Of a DNA stretch of 64,000 nucleotides, positions 25,831 through 34,284 are shown one piece after another (positions within the stretch are counted from its first letter, which is position 1; each line of letters begins with the position of its first letter). Source of the DNA: DASPKX01 sp035627835 (GTDB lineage Bacteria; Verrucomicrobiota; Verrucomicrobiia; Limisphaerales; SXQI01). The DNA lies in contig DASPKX010000067.1 of the NCBI GenBank assembly GCA_035627835.1, positions 7,973 to 71,972 of the forward strand, in the 5' to 3' direction. The notes under the pieces are model-generated. The model did not search any database. It saw only the letters and a list, made by a program, of their open reading frames with translations, and was not told the origin of the DNA. A program made the translations under genes and the position numbers.

Positions 25831-28800
25831 CTATTTTTTTCGAACCCGGTAAAGGCGTCGTGAATGCTGGCCGGCGTTGCTATCTACAAAGCCCATAGAT
25901 CCGCCCACCAGTGTGCCCTCCCCAACAGCCGACCAACCTTTGCCATCCGCAGAAGCTTCAACATCGATCGCGGCGCCTACCGGCCCGCTAATCTTGAAGG
26001 AGACGTTGCCGCTCGCGTAGGCGATTTCCGACAACTTGATTTCGTTGTTAATCGGCGTGGCCGCAGAGCCGAAGAACAGACCGTTCAGGAGAGCGTTGTT
26101 GCCAGCCGTTTTCGTGATGGTGATTTTTAGGTGCCCGCGCAGATCCCAGGTCAGGTACTTGCCGCCGGTAAAATCGCTCACGCTTCGAGTATCGAGCACC
26201 TCTTCAGTGACAAGGTCGGAGATGGTGACTGTCTGGGCGCGACCACCGTTGTCCCAGTCGAGGAAATACATGGAAACGCGGTGGGCGTTCTGATCGCTCA
26301 AGCGGAGTTCCAGTGTGAGCGTTGGGTTGGCATACCAGGTGCCCACGAAGCGTTTCGTGCTCGTGTCCGACTCGAACAATCCGCGTGGGTCAGTGGTGGT
26401 TGGTTCCCAAACAAACACGGTCTGTCCCGACACAGTCAGGTTGGCGTAGGATGGATATTCGGCTGTTGCGCCGGGAAGCACGTAACCGTCCGCGCCGAAG
26501 AGCGTGGTCCATGATCCTTTGAGCTGAGTGTCCACCCCGACATAAGTGGCCGCGCCTGGGTTAGTCGGAGTGGGCGGCGCTGGGGTGCGAATGTCAGCGG
26601 TGTTGGAGTAAGCGGATGGGCCAACGCCATTGGCCGCGCGAACTCTATAAGCGTAGGCCGTTGAAGCAGCGACGGCATTGTCTGTGTAGGACGTGGAGTT
26701 GGCGCCAAGCTCCGTGAGGACCGAGAAGGACCCGCCGCTGGTGGCGCGTTCCACAATGAATTTCGTTTCATCACCACTGTTGTCGCGCCAGGTCAGCGCA
26801 ATTTGCCGGTGAGAGTTGGCGCGGGCGATGAGTTCCGAAGGCGGTGTAGGTGGAACGGGATCGGGCTCACGTTCCGTGGTGGCGTTGGCTTCAGCGGTGA
26901 AGGCGCTTTCGCCGCTGCCGTTCGCGGAGCGCACACGGTAGTAATACTTTGTGCCGCTGCGCAGGCCACTGTCGGTGAAGCTTGTTGCGTTCGCCGCGGC
27001 TGCGGTGAGGCGGGCAAAGGAGCCACCTTCCGTGCGGCGGTCGATCTGGAATTCCGTCTCGTTGTCGCTGTTGTCATTCCAACGGAGAACGATTTGGCTG
27101 CGGCCATTCGCCTGGGCTGAAAGATTGCTAGGGGCGCTTGGGGCTGTCGGTGTTGGGCCCCCGCCGCCACCTTGGGACTCGACACTGACGAAGACTCCCT
27201 GGCTGGGATTGTAGTATGTGCCGCTCCCGGAGGTTTCGAGTTTGATCGCCCGAACCATGTAAGTGAATCGGCCTTGCGGAGCGCCATCGGTGAAGCTCGT
27301 TCCCTGAACGGGTGAGGCCGTCACCTTGGTGAAGGCACCGGATTCCGAAGTGGAGCGATACACGTTGTATCCGACGATGTCGCTGTCGCTGGACCCACTC
27401 CATTGGAGCTTAACACCGCTGCTGGTGCCTTGCGCGCTAAGATTGCCAGCGGGAGCGACTGGATGCGCGCGCAGAGTCGGATCGCCGTGAAGGGCGATAT
27501 GAATCTGGCGTTCGCCGCGGCTGATAACCGGATAAACTTCGCCGTCATGGTTTTGGGTGATTTTGATGCCATAACCAACGGTTTCACCCATCGCCATGTG
27601 ATGGAAGAAATTGTGCGGGTAACCGGCGTAGGAGCTGGTGAGTGTGTAGGAGGTGGACCCCAGGACAGCGCGGAGAAAGTTGCTCTCATTATTCCAATCG
27701 CCGTAGTAGCTGCCGAGGAACATTGTGAAGACGACTTGGATGTCTTTTAGCGCAAAGTCGTCGGACTCTGCCACGCCGGAGGAGTAGTAATAGCTGCCAC
27801 CGCCAGCGCCCCACGACATCAAATAACTGCCGGAAGTCACCGCGCTGAGCCATGTTCCGCCAGCTTCAGTGACCTGGCCTTGGCCAAGAAGGGCTGTCAT
27901 GTTGCGCCACCCGCTGCCAACGATCGGATCCCCTCTTCGGAACCCGAAAAAGTCAGCAATGATGCCCCGGCGTTCCACGTTAAACAGTTTGTGGCGGAAG
28001 CGGTGGTCCTTGTTCAGGTATTGTCGGAGCAAATCCAACTCGGAACGGGAAGGGTTCTTGTTGGAGAAGCACGTCAGGTTGGAAAGATCGATGCGTCCAA
28101 TCTCCAGTTCAATGTCACTGGGGATTTCGTTCTGGTCGAACTTGCCGTCTCCGGGAAGGTTGTGGTTGATCTCGCGCTCGGCGGTGGTGGTGCGAACGGA
28201 GTGATCGGTCCAAGTGCCGTTCATATCGCCGTAGAAGACGTCGGCTGGCCATGCGCCTTTATGGTTGTCGTGGTCGTCCGGCGCGACGTCACCGGAATAC
28301 GGAACTGGAATCGCGCCGAAGAGGATCACGGTTCGGACGTTGCCTGGGTCGGCGTTGTACTCGCCGCGGATGACGTCTTTCACAGCTTGAACGCCGCTGG
28401 AGACAGAGATGTCGCGGCGGATTGGGATCCACCCGTCGCCGACGAGATCGCGAATGAGGCGGCTCAGCTCGGCTTCAAGCGATCCCGAGAAGCGGTTGTC
28501 CACGATGACGATGACTTTGCCGCGGTTCTCGATGGCGGGCACGTTGATGCCGGCGTAGGTGAAGCCATAACCAGTAAAGCCGAGGCTCGTGTTCTTCTTT
28601 ACCTGGTACTCGAAAGCGGAGCCGACGCCGACGTTCGAATCGGTGAAACCGGTGGCGCTTCCGCCAACATCACCGATGTGGTTCCAGCTACGATCCGCCT
28701 TGTTCTTGCGATAAATGGAGTAACCGGTGGCGTCCGGGCGCTGTGGCCATTGAAGGTTGATTCGTGGAGGCGAGGTCTCAACGCTGGCGCTGAGTTCGAC

Positions 28801-28905
28801 CGAGTAATCCCGAGGGACTGCTGCCTCAATGACAAGGCAGGACAACAGAGCGCAAGCCAGGGCAAGGGTGCGCGCTCTCCACCCAAAGTTCCGCGTCATA
28901 TCCAA
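25831..28905 (-). CDS. Secreted gingipain (C25)-like protein with FN3 domains, probably catalytically inactive
   Basis: A 1024-residue exported protein. Residues 1-28 signal peptide; ~30-110 FN3; ~125-465 a C25-peptidase-like domain (VIVIVDNRF, VILFGAIPVPYSGD, ending ALHGDPTLRAHP, the gingipain-family closing motif); three FN3 domains to ~775; a jelly-roll-like domain ~785-950 (GVDTQLKGSWTTLFGADGY); and a C-terminal segment ending RRLYRVRKK. In C25 enzymes the catalytic His lies in GHG and the Cys in SCxxG. Here the matching positions read G366-A-G and G398-S-Y-Y-G, so both residues appear replaced. A binding or structural surface role is likely. Confidence 0.8.
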   Translation of the reverse strand: MDMTRNFGWRARTLALACALLSCLVIEAAVPRDYSVELSASVETSPPRINLQWPQRPDATGYSIYRKNKADRSWNHIGDVGGSATGFTDSNVGVGSAFEYQVKKNTSLGFTGYGFTYAGINVPAIENRGKVIVIVDNRFSGSLEAELSRLIRDLVGDGWIPIRRDISVSSGVQAVKDVIRGEYNADPGNVRTVILFGAIPVPYSGDVAPDDHDNHKGAWPADVFYGDMNGTWTDHSVRTTTAEREINHNLPGDGKFDQNEIPSDIELEIGRIDLSNLTCFSNKNPSRSELDLLRQYLNKDHRFRHKLFNVERRGIIADFFGFRRGDPIVGSGWRNMTALLGQGQVTEAGGTWLSAVTSGSYLMSWGAGGGSYYYSSGVAESDDFALKDIQVVFTMFLGSYYGDWNNESNFLRAVLGSTSYTLTSSYAGYPHNFFHHMAMGETVGYGIKITQNHDGEVYPVISRGERQIHIALHGDPTLRAHPVAPAGNLSAQGTSSGVKLQWSGSSDSDIVGYNVYRSTSESGAFTKVTASPVQGTSFTDGAPQGRFTYMVRAIKLETSGSGTYYNPSQGVFVSVESQGGGGGPTPTAPSAPSNLSAQANGRSQIVLRWNDNSDNETEFQIDRRTEGGSFARLTAAAANATSFTDSGLRSGTKYYYRVRSANGSGESAFTAEANATTEREPDPVPPTPPSELIARANSHRQIALTWRDNSGDETKFIVERATSGGSFSVLTELGANSTSYTDNAVAASTAYAYRVRAANGVGPSAYSNTADIRTPAPPTPTNPGAATYVGVDTQLKGSWTTLFGADGYVLPGATAEYPSYANLTVSGQTVFVWEPTTTDPRGLFESDTSTKRFVGTWYANPTLTLELRLSDQNAHRVSMYFLDWDNGGRAQTVTISDLVTEEVLDTRSVSDFTGGKYLTWDLRGHLKITITKTAGNNALLNGLFFGSAATPINNEIKLSEIAYASGNVSFKISGPVGAAIDVEASADGKGWSAVGEGTLVGGSMGFVDSNAGQHSRRLYRVRKK

Positions 28906-29184
28906 TCCAGTGAGTCCAATCCGTTCCGCTCGAAAGGTTCCACACGCCCAGAGAATCTAAATGAGAGCGAGACGGCAGAATGGACTCAGGTTTTCTTTGA
29001 TGGTGGGCTACAACTCAGCCTGCCAGAGGGGGAAGGAGGAGGTCCGACAGATTCCGATGGTTTTCGAAGATTCGGCTTCGCGATTCTCATCTGCGTTAAT
29101 CTGCGAATTGTGGGGACCTCCTCCTGTCTTGTTCCTTAGGCAGATTCGGATTGTCAACGCATAGCCCTTACATACTCTGTGGCC
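28906..29184. other. Intergenic region upstream of ftsK with MITE-like element
   Basis: This 279-bp gap between divergent genes holds the 92-bp element at 29034-29125 and no supported gene. A weak TTGTCA (29151) and TACTCT (29173) pair lies just before the ftsK start but is too loose to call a promoter. Confidence 0.5.
29034..29125. mobile_element. MITE-like 92-bp element with 12-bp perfect inverted ends, contains repeat B copy 2
   Basis: AGGAGGAGGTCC (29034-29045) is perfectly inverted as GGACCTCCTCCT (29114-29125). Between them lies the second copy of the ATCTGCGTTAATCT repeat (29075-29106). Flanking target duplications were not recognised. Copy 1 at 1821 lacks these ends, so the boundary of the repeat family is not settled. 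Confidence 0.45.
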
Positions 29185-31809
29185 ATGGCTCGAAAAGAAG
29201 GCCGCGCCAAGCCTGAAGGCGGTCTGAACGATATCATCGGGATTATCTGGATCGCCCTGGCGTTCCTGTTTTTCCTCGCTTTATACAGCTACGATCCAGC
29301 TGATGGCGGCTATAACCGCGTCGGCGCCAGTGGCGAGCCTCGGAATTGGGCTGGATCCGTGGGCGTGTTCCTCGCTTACCGCTGCCTGCTGCTGCCTTTT
29401 GGCGCGGCCGCTTTCCTTGTGCCATTCGCCCTTCTCGCCTTGGGGCTGGGTTACCTCTTCGAATTTTTGTCGTTTCTAAAGCGCCGTTGGTTTTGGTTCA
29501 TCAGCTTTATTCTTTCGTGCATCTGCCTGCTCCAGACCTGGAACCTGGCCTGGGGTTTCCTGGCTGACTGGCAAAAGAGCATCAATGCGCCTATAGGCGG
29601 GTTGATTGGATTGGCCCTGCATGGCTCCATTTTCAAGCACTTCGGAGCGGCGGGGGCGACCGTGGTGCTCTTGGCCATTTACGCTATCAGCTTGCTGTTC
29701 CTGACGAATTTCCAGTTGGGGGCGTGGTTGCGGCAGTATTGGGCGGAGCGCGCCGAGCGGAAGAAATCGATGGAAGCGAGCTTGTTCGCCGAGGAAAAGG
29801 CCTTGGCGAAGAAATCAAAGGAACTCGAGAAGGAATCGAAGAAGCTGGAAGCGGAAGCTCGGAAAGCCGCAAAGGCCAGCCCGTTCAGCGCGGATGAAGA
29901 TGATGATGAAGGCTCGGAGAAAAGCACCCTGGGGGCGGACTTGCAGCCGGTGCCGGAGCCCACGGTGCGGGATTTAAGTGTGCCCCAAGCGCGCCCTGCG
30001 AAGGCCAAAGCGGCAGCGGCCCCAGAGTCCGAGCCGCCTGCGGACATTGAAGGTGAAGTCATCAGCGCCAAGGAAGTGGTGGCTGCCGCCTCGAGCGCGG
30101 ATATCCTCGGGACGAAGAAAAACGGCGAGGAACCCCACGGGGCTGCCGCACAGCCTCCGCTCCCGCTCACTGGCAAGCCTAAGCCGAAGAAGGTGAAGCC
30201 GATCACAGTGGCTTCGGGGCCGCGCATCGGGAATTACCAACTCCCATCGGCAAACTTCCTCAACATGCCGGACCCAACTGTGCGCTCGACGGAGTCGAAA
30301 GAGGATCTGGTCGCGAACGCCCGGCTGATGCAGAAGACTTTGGCGGAGTTCGATATCGAAGTCTCGCTTGGTGACATCACCAAAGGGCCGACGATCACGC
30401 GATATGAGTTGCATCCGGTTCCGGGTGTGCGGCTGGAGAAGATCACCGCCCTGACAAATAACATTGCCGCTGCCTTGAAAGCGGAGCGAATCAACGTTCT
30501 GGCGCCCATCCCGGGGAAAAGCTCCGTCGGCGTCGAAGTTCCGAACGCGGTCAAAACAAAGGTTATCATGCGCGACCTGCTCGAAAGCGAGGAGTGGGTG
30601 AACACCAAAGCGCGGATTCCATTAGCCCTGGGCAAGGATGTCTATGGCAACGCCATTATCGCGGACCTGGCAGAGATGCCGCACTTGCTGATCGCAGGCA
30701 GCACGGGGTCCGGGAAGTCGGTTTGCATCAACTCGATCATCGCCTCCCTGCTCTATCGCTTTGCGCCGGACGAACTGCGGTTTGTCATGATCGACCCTAA
30801 AGTGGTCGAGTTGCAGCAATACAACGCGCTTCCGCACCTGGTTGTCCCCGTCGTGACCGACCCGAAGAAGGTGATTCTCGCCTTGAGATGGGTGGTTAAC
30901 GAGATGGAGAAGCGGTACCAAATCTTTGCGAAGGTCGGGGTGCGCAACATCAAGTCATTCAACGAGCGCCCGAAGAAAGAGCCAGAACCGCAGCCGCAGT
31001 TGCCGTTGGAACCCAAGAAGGACGCAAAGAATGGCGAGGCGCCGTCTTCGGATGGATTCGCCGTGGAACTGGACGAGGAAATTGTGGTGCCGCGGGAGGA
31101 CGACATCGTCATTCCGGAAAGGCTCAGCTACATCGTTGTTATTATCGATGAGTTGGCGGATTTGATGCTGGTTGCCCCAGCGGATGTCGAAATGGCGATC
31201 GCGCGCATCACTCAAATGGCGCGTGCGGCCGGGATTCATTGCATCGTGGCAACTCAGCGCCCGAGCGTGGATGTCATCACCGGGGTCATCAAAGCAAACA
31301 TCCCGGCGCGTATCGCGTTCCAAGTCGCGGCGAAGGTCGATTCCCGCACGATTCTAGATGCCATGGGAGCCGATAAGCTTCTTGGCAAAGGCGATATGCT
31401 TTACCTCCCGCCAGGCACCGCAAAGCTCACACGCGCCCAGGGTGTGCTGGTGACCGATCAGGAGATTCAAAGCGTCGTGGACTTCATCGCGAAGCAAGGG
31501 AAACCAAGCTATGAGGTTGAAATCCATGAGCAACTCTCAAAGGGCGGCAGCTCGAGTTTTGGCAGCGATGAAGAGAGCGACTGCGATGAGGATGAGAGCC
31601 TGATCGAGCAATGCATCGAGGTGATTCGCAGCGAGCAGAAGGCCAGTGTCTCGCTGATGCAGCGACGCTTGCGGCTTGGTTACACGAGGGCGGCGCGCAT
31701 TATGGATGAGCTGGAGCGCCGAGGCATCGTGGGGCCGAGCAAGGGGGCTGAACCGCGCGACATTCTGATCGATTTGGACGCGGGCGAGCCGGAGAAGGCC
31801 GCGCCTTAA
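29185..31809 (+). CDS. ftsK: DNA translocase FtsK/SpoIIIE
   Basis: An 874-residue septal DNA pump. About four membrane segments lie in residues ~15-185, followed by a charged coiled, Ala/Pro-rich linker (~190-350), the beta domain (~370-470), the motor with Walker A AGSTGSGKS (~504) and Walker B VVIIDELADLML, and a C-terminal gamma winged helix (RRLRLGYTRAARIMDELE ... GPSKGAEPRDIL) that reads KOPS-type sites. ATG 29185 is preferred; GTG 29179 is alternative. The motor domain carries an acidic/Gln-Pro-rich insertion (~595-635) before Walker B. Confidence 0.93.
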   Translation: MARKEGRAKPEGGLNDIIGIIWIALAFLFFLALYSYDPADGGYNRVGASGEPRNWAGSVGVFLAYRCLLLPFGAAAFLVPFALLALGLGYLFEFLSFLKRRWFWFISFILSCICLLQTWNLAWGFLADWQKSINAPIGGLIGLALHGSIFKHFGAAGATVVLLAIYAISLLFLTNFQLGAWLRQYWAERAERKKSMEASLFAEEKALAKKSKELEKESKKLEAEARKAAKASPFSADEDDDEGSEKSTLGADLQPVPEPTVRDLSVPQARPAKAKAAAAPESEPPADIEGEVISAKEVVAAASSADILGTKKNGEEPHGAAAQPPLPLTGKPKPKKVKPITVASGPRIGNYQLPSANFLNMPDPTVRSTESKEDLVANARLMQKTLAEFDIEVSLGDITKGPTITRYELHPVPGVRLEKITALTNNIAAALKAERINVLAPIPGKSSVGVEVPNAVKTKVIMRDLLESEEWVNTKARIPLALGKDVYGNAIIADLAEMPHLLIAGSTGSGKSVCINSIIASLLYRFAPDELRFVMIDPKVVELQQYNALPHLVVPVVTDPKKVILALRWVVNEMEKRYQIFAKVGVRNIKSFNERPKKEPEPQPQLPLEPKKDAKNGEAPSSDGFAVELDEEIVVPREDDIVIPERLSYIVVIIDELADLMLVAPADVEMAIARITQMARAAGIHCIVATQRPSVDVITGVIKANIPARIAFQVAAKVDSRTILDAMGADKLLGKGDMLYLPPGTAKLTRAQGVLVTDQEIQSVVDFIAKQGKPSYEVEIHEQLSKGGSSSFGSDEESDCDEDESLIEQCIEVIRSEQKASVSLMQRRLRLGYTRAARIMDELERRGIVGPSKGAEPRDILIDLDAGEPEKAAP

Positions 31810-31863
31810 GCGAGTTGATGTTGCTAAAAATGGAGGGTGTGGCAGGCTTACCACGTTGTTGCC

Positions 31864-32202
31864 ATGGATAAACCCAAGATCATTGCCTATCTGAAACCGA
31901 GCTGCGGCTGGAGTAACGGCGTTCGCGCTGTGCTGCGGAAGTACGATCTTCCTTACGAAGACCGTGACATCATCAATGATCCGAACCAACGCCAGGAGAT
32001 GATCGAGAAAAGCGGGCAGATGCTCAGCCCGTGCGTTGAAGTGAACGGCAAGATGCTGCCCGACATCAGCGGGGATGAATTGGAGCAGTATTTGGTGGGC
32101 GCTAATTTGGTCCAGCTAAACAACCGTCCAGCAGACGCTCCGACGAATGCTCCTTGCGCCCATGAAGCTCCAGCCACGAGCTGGATGACCTTCAAGCGGT
32201 AG
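31864..32202 (+). CDS. Glutaredoxin-like protein with CGWS active site
   Basis: A 112-residue thioredoxin-fold protein (KIIAYLKPSCGWSNGVRAVL ... SPCVEVNGKMLPDISGDELEQYL). The active site reads CGWS, not the dithiol CPYC, so it resembles monothiol glutaredoxins used in glutathione-dependent redox or Fe-S work. The cis-Pro region is SPCVEV. The C-terminal 30 residues are a Pro/Ala-rich tail with one Cys. Follows ftsK by 54 bp on the same strand. Confidence 0.85.
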   Translation: MDKPKIIAYLKPSCGWSNGVRAVLRKYDLPYEDRDIINDPNQRQEMIEKSGQMLSPCVEVNGKMLPDISGDELEQYLVGANLVQLNNRPADAPTNAPCAHEAPATSWMTFKR

Positions 32203-32205
32203 AGC

Positions 32206-33270
32206 TTACTCGCGGCCCTTTTCCCGCAAGCGCTCGTGTAGTTTGCGGGTTTGCATTTTGGTCTTTCGCTTCTGTTCCAGCGAAGCGCGTTGATCAGTTT
32301 TGCGGGCAAAAAGCGCTATTTCCTCCTGCAGTTTGAGATAACTGCCGAAGCGCCTCTCTGTTAAGGCTCCGCTCTGCAGCGCTTCACGAACGGCGCAGCC
32401 AGGCTCTGTTTTGTGCTGGCAGTTGGTGAATTTACACTTTGCTATCAGCTCCTCCACGTCCGTGAAGGTCTCCTGCAAGCCCGTTTGGCCCTCCCACAAC
32501 TGAAGCTCACGCAAGCCTGGAGTGTCGATGATTAATGCCCGGCTTGGGAGAAAAACCAACTCCCGACGGGTGGTCGTATGCCGGCCCTTCTGGTCTTTTT
32601 CGCGCACCGGGAGGACGTCGAGGATCTCGTCCTTGTAGAGGGCGTTGATCAGCGTCGATTTACCCACGCCGGAAGGGCCGATTAAGGCGCAAGTATGGCC
32701 TTTCTTGATCCAGGGTTTCAGTTGGCGCAGGCCTTTATTCTCCAGCCCACTCAAGGCGACCACGGGCGCGCCAGCGGCTATGCCCTCGACTTGAGCGACG
32801 GCTGCATCCACACCTTCGGCAAGATCGGTCTTGGTGAGGAGGACGACCGGCTGGGCTCCACCTTCCCATACGCAGGTTAAGTAGCGCTCGATGCGGCGAA
32901 GGTTCAGGTCACCAGCTATAGAAGCGGCCACAAAAACTGTGTCCACATTCGCGGCCAGCGTTTGCTCCTCAGTCACACCGCGAGCGGAGCCACGGGAAAG
33001 CTTCGTTCGGCGTGGCAACAAAGCTTGAATGATCACTTTCTCCTCGCGCGGGAGGCGCTCGACTAAAACCCAATCCCCGGTGACGGGATAGTCAGTGCCT
33101 TCGTGGCGGAAGCGGCCGGGAACAGTGGCTGGCCACTCCCCCTCCTCATCCCAAACGAACACGACCCCCCGATTCACGACTGCCACCCTGGCGGGCCGCA
33201 GGCCGGGCACGTTTACTTTTGCCGCCGCTTGAATGAAGAACTCTGACCAGCCCAGCTCTGCTAATTCCAT
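32206..33270 (-). CDS. rsgA: Ribosome small-subunit-dependent GTPase RsgA (YjeQ)
   Basis: A 354-residue circularly permuted GTPase: the specificity motif TKTD comes first, then the P-loop GPSGVGKST, the switch with DTPGL, and a zinc-binding segment CKFTNCQHKTEPGC. An N-terminal OB fold (~30-100) precedes them. RsgA binds the immature 30S subunit and aids late maturation. A basic C-terminal tail (KRKTKMQTRKLHERLREK) may contact rRNA. Convergent to the glutaredoxin gene with a 3-bp gap. Confidence 0.93.
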   Translation of the reverse strand: MELAELGWSEFFIQAAAKVNVPGLRPARVAVVNRGVVFVWDEEGEWPATVPGRFRHEGTDYPVTGDWVLVERLPREEKVIIQALLPRRTKLSRGSARGVTEEQTLAANVDTVFVAASIAGDLNLRRIERYLTCVWEGGAQPVVLLTKTDLAEGVDAAVAQVEGIAAGAPVVALSGLENKGLRQLKPWIKKGHTCALIGPSGVGKSTLINALYKDEILDVLPVREKDQKGRHTTTRRELVFLPSRALIIDTPGLRELQLWEGQTGLQETFTDVEELIAKCKFTNCQHKTEPGCAVREALQSGALTERRFGSYLKLQEEIALFARKTDQRASLEQKRKTKMQTRKLHERLREKGRE

Positions 33271-33319
33271 AGCTCAGTGGGCGAAAGCGGGAATGTTCAT
33301 GCCGACGCGATGGTTGGGA

Positions 33320-34039
33320 TTACTTGCGCGCAACCCATTCAAGGGCGTTCCCCACGAGCTTTCGAAAGTTCGGGTTCTCGAAAGCCTCGGGACCATGGCC
33401 GAGCTGCAGATAAACAACGCGCGATTTGCCTTCAGTGCGGGCCCAGGCAAGCGGTTTTCCGCTTTTGGGATGCGTTGTCGTGATCAGCGGAATGGAATCT
33501 TTGCCGGTGCGGTAACCCCAGTAGATTTCATCGAAAATGGTGAAATCAGACACTCCCTTCGTGACGGGATGGTCTTTGGCGACGATCTGCACGGGAATGG
33601 TGACGTCATGCTCCCAGCCGAGTTTCTCGGTGACTTTGCCCCTTTGATCCTGCGGCTCCGGATAAGTGCCGCCAATAATACGCTCGAACTCCGGCCAGCT
33701 CTGATAGTTAACAATCGCGTGATGCATGACGAGCAAACCGATGCCTCGGTCCATGAGGCCTTTGAAGCGTGATTTCTGCTGCTCAGTGATTTCCTGGACC
33801 ATGTCGTAGAGCACAACGGCGTCGTAAGTGTAAAGGTCATCGCGCTCGTAGGCGGTGGAGGAACCCTTCCCGTGCTCGGCGTGGATGAAAGTGATGTTGG
33901 TGTTGTCCTTGAAAATCTGAAAGAAGGGCGTGGCTTCGAAGCCGTGCCCACCGGTTACGATAAGGGTCTTCAGCGGTCGATCAGCAGCGTGGCTGAGAGC
34001 GGCGCAAAGAGCCAGGGCGAGTATTGCGAGCAAGCGCAT
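33320..34039 (-). CDS. Secreted ThuA-domain protein
   Basis: A 239-residue exported protein with a signal peptide ending ALSHAA and a single ThuA domain (TLIVTGGHGFEATPFF, VVLYDMVQ, LLVMHHAIVNYQSW, VYLQLGHGPEAFENP). ThuA has a type-1 glutamine-amidotransferase-like fold and is linked to sugar metabolism. It is distinct from the ThuA fusion at 17978. It lies 49 bp upstream of rsgA on the same strand. Confidence 0.9.
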   Translation of the reverse strand: MRLLAILALALCAALSHAADRPLKTLIVTGGHGFEATPFFQIFKDNTNITFIHAEHGKGSSTAYERDDLYTYDAVVLYDMVQEITEQQKSRFKGLMDRGIGLLVMHHAIVNYQSWPEFERIIGGTYPEPQDQRGKVTEKLGWEHDVTIPVQIVAKDHPVTKGVSDFTIFDEIYWGYRTGKDSIPLITTTHPKSGKPLAWARTEGKSRVVYLQLGHGPEAFENPNFRKLVGNALEWVARK

Positions 34040-34284
34040 GCGCTGAAGTGTACGTGAGTTGGCCGCGATTGAGAAGCGCGCGACAAAAGGGAGTGAAGAA
34101 CTCGATTGTAATGGCGCGGGTTTATGGAAATGTCCGCTTTAAGCCTCCTTACGCCCTCTGTCACATTCAGTTACACGGTGGGGAGGTTCCCTGATGGAGG
34201 GTCGGGGGTTGCCCACCTTGCATTTTACGTTCCCGCGCACCACTCTACTTCCCTCAAGGAATATCTTAGCTGTCCGACGCCAAT

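Noticed and set aside
27880..29139. 419-residue plus-strand frame opposite the C25-like gene
   Set aside because: It lies antisense to a gene with clear domains, its composition is a mirror of that gene, and its last part runs through the repeat before ftsK (LICVNL peptide).
29151..29178. TTGTCA-N16-TACTCT promoter for ftsK
   Set aside because: The -10 match is weak and it would leave an almost leaderless message; not enough support.
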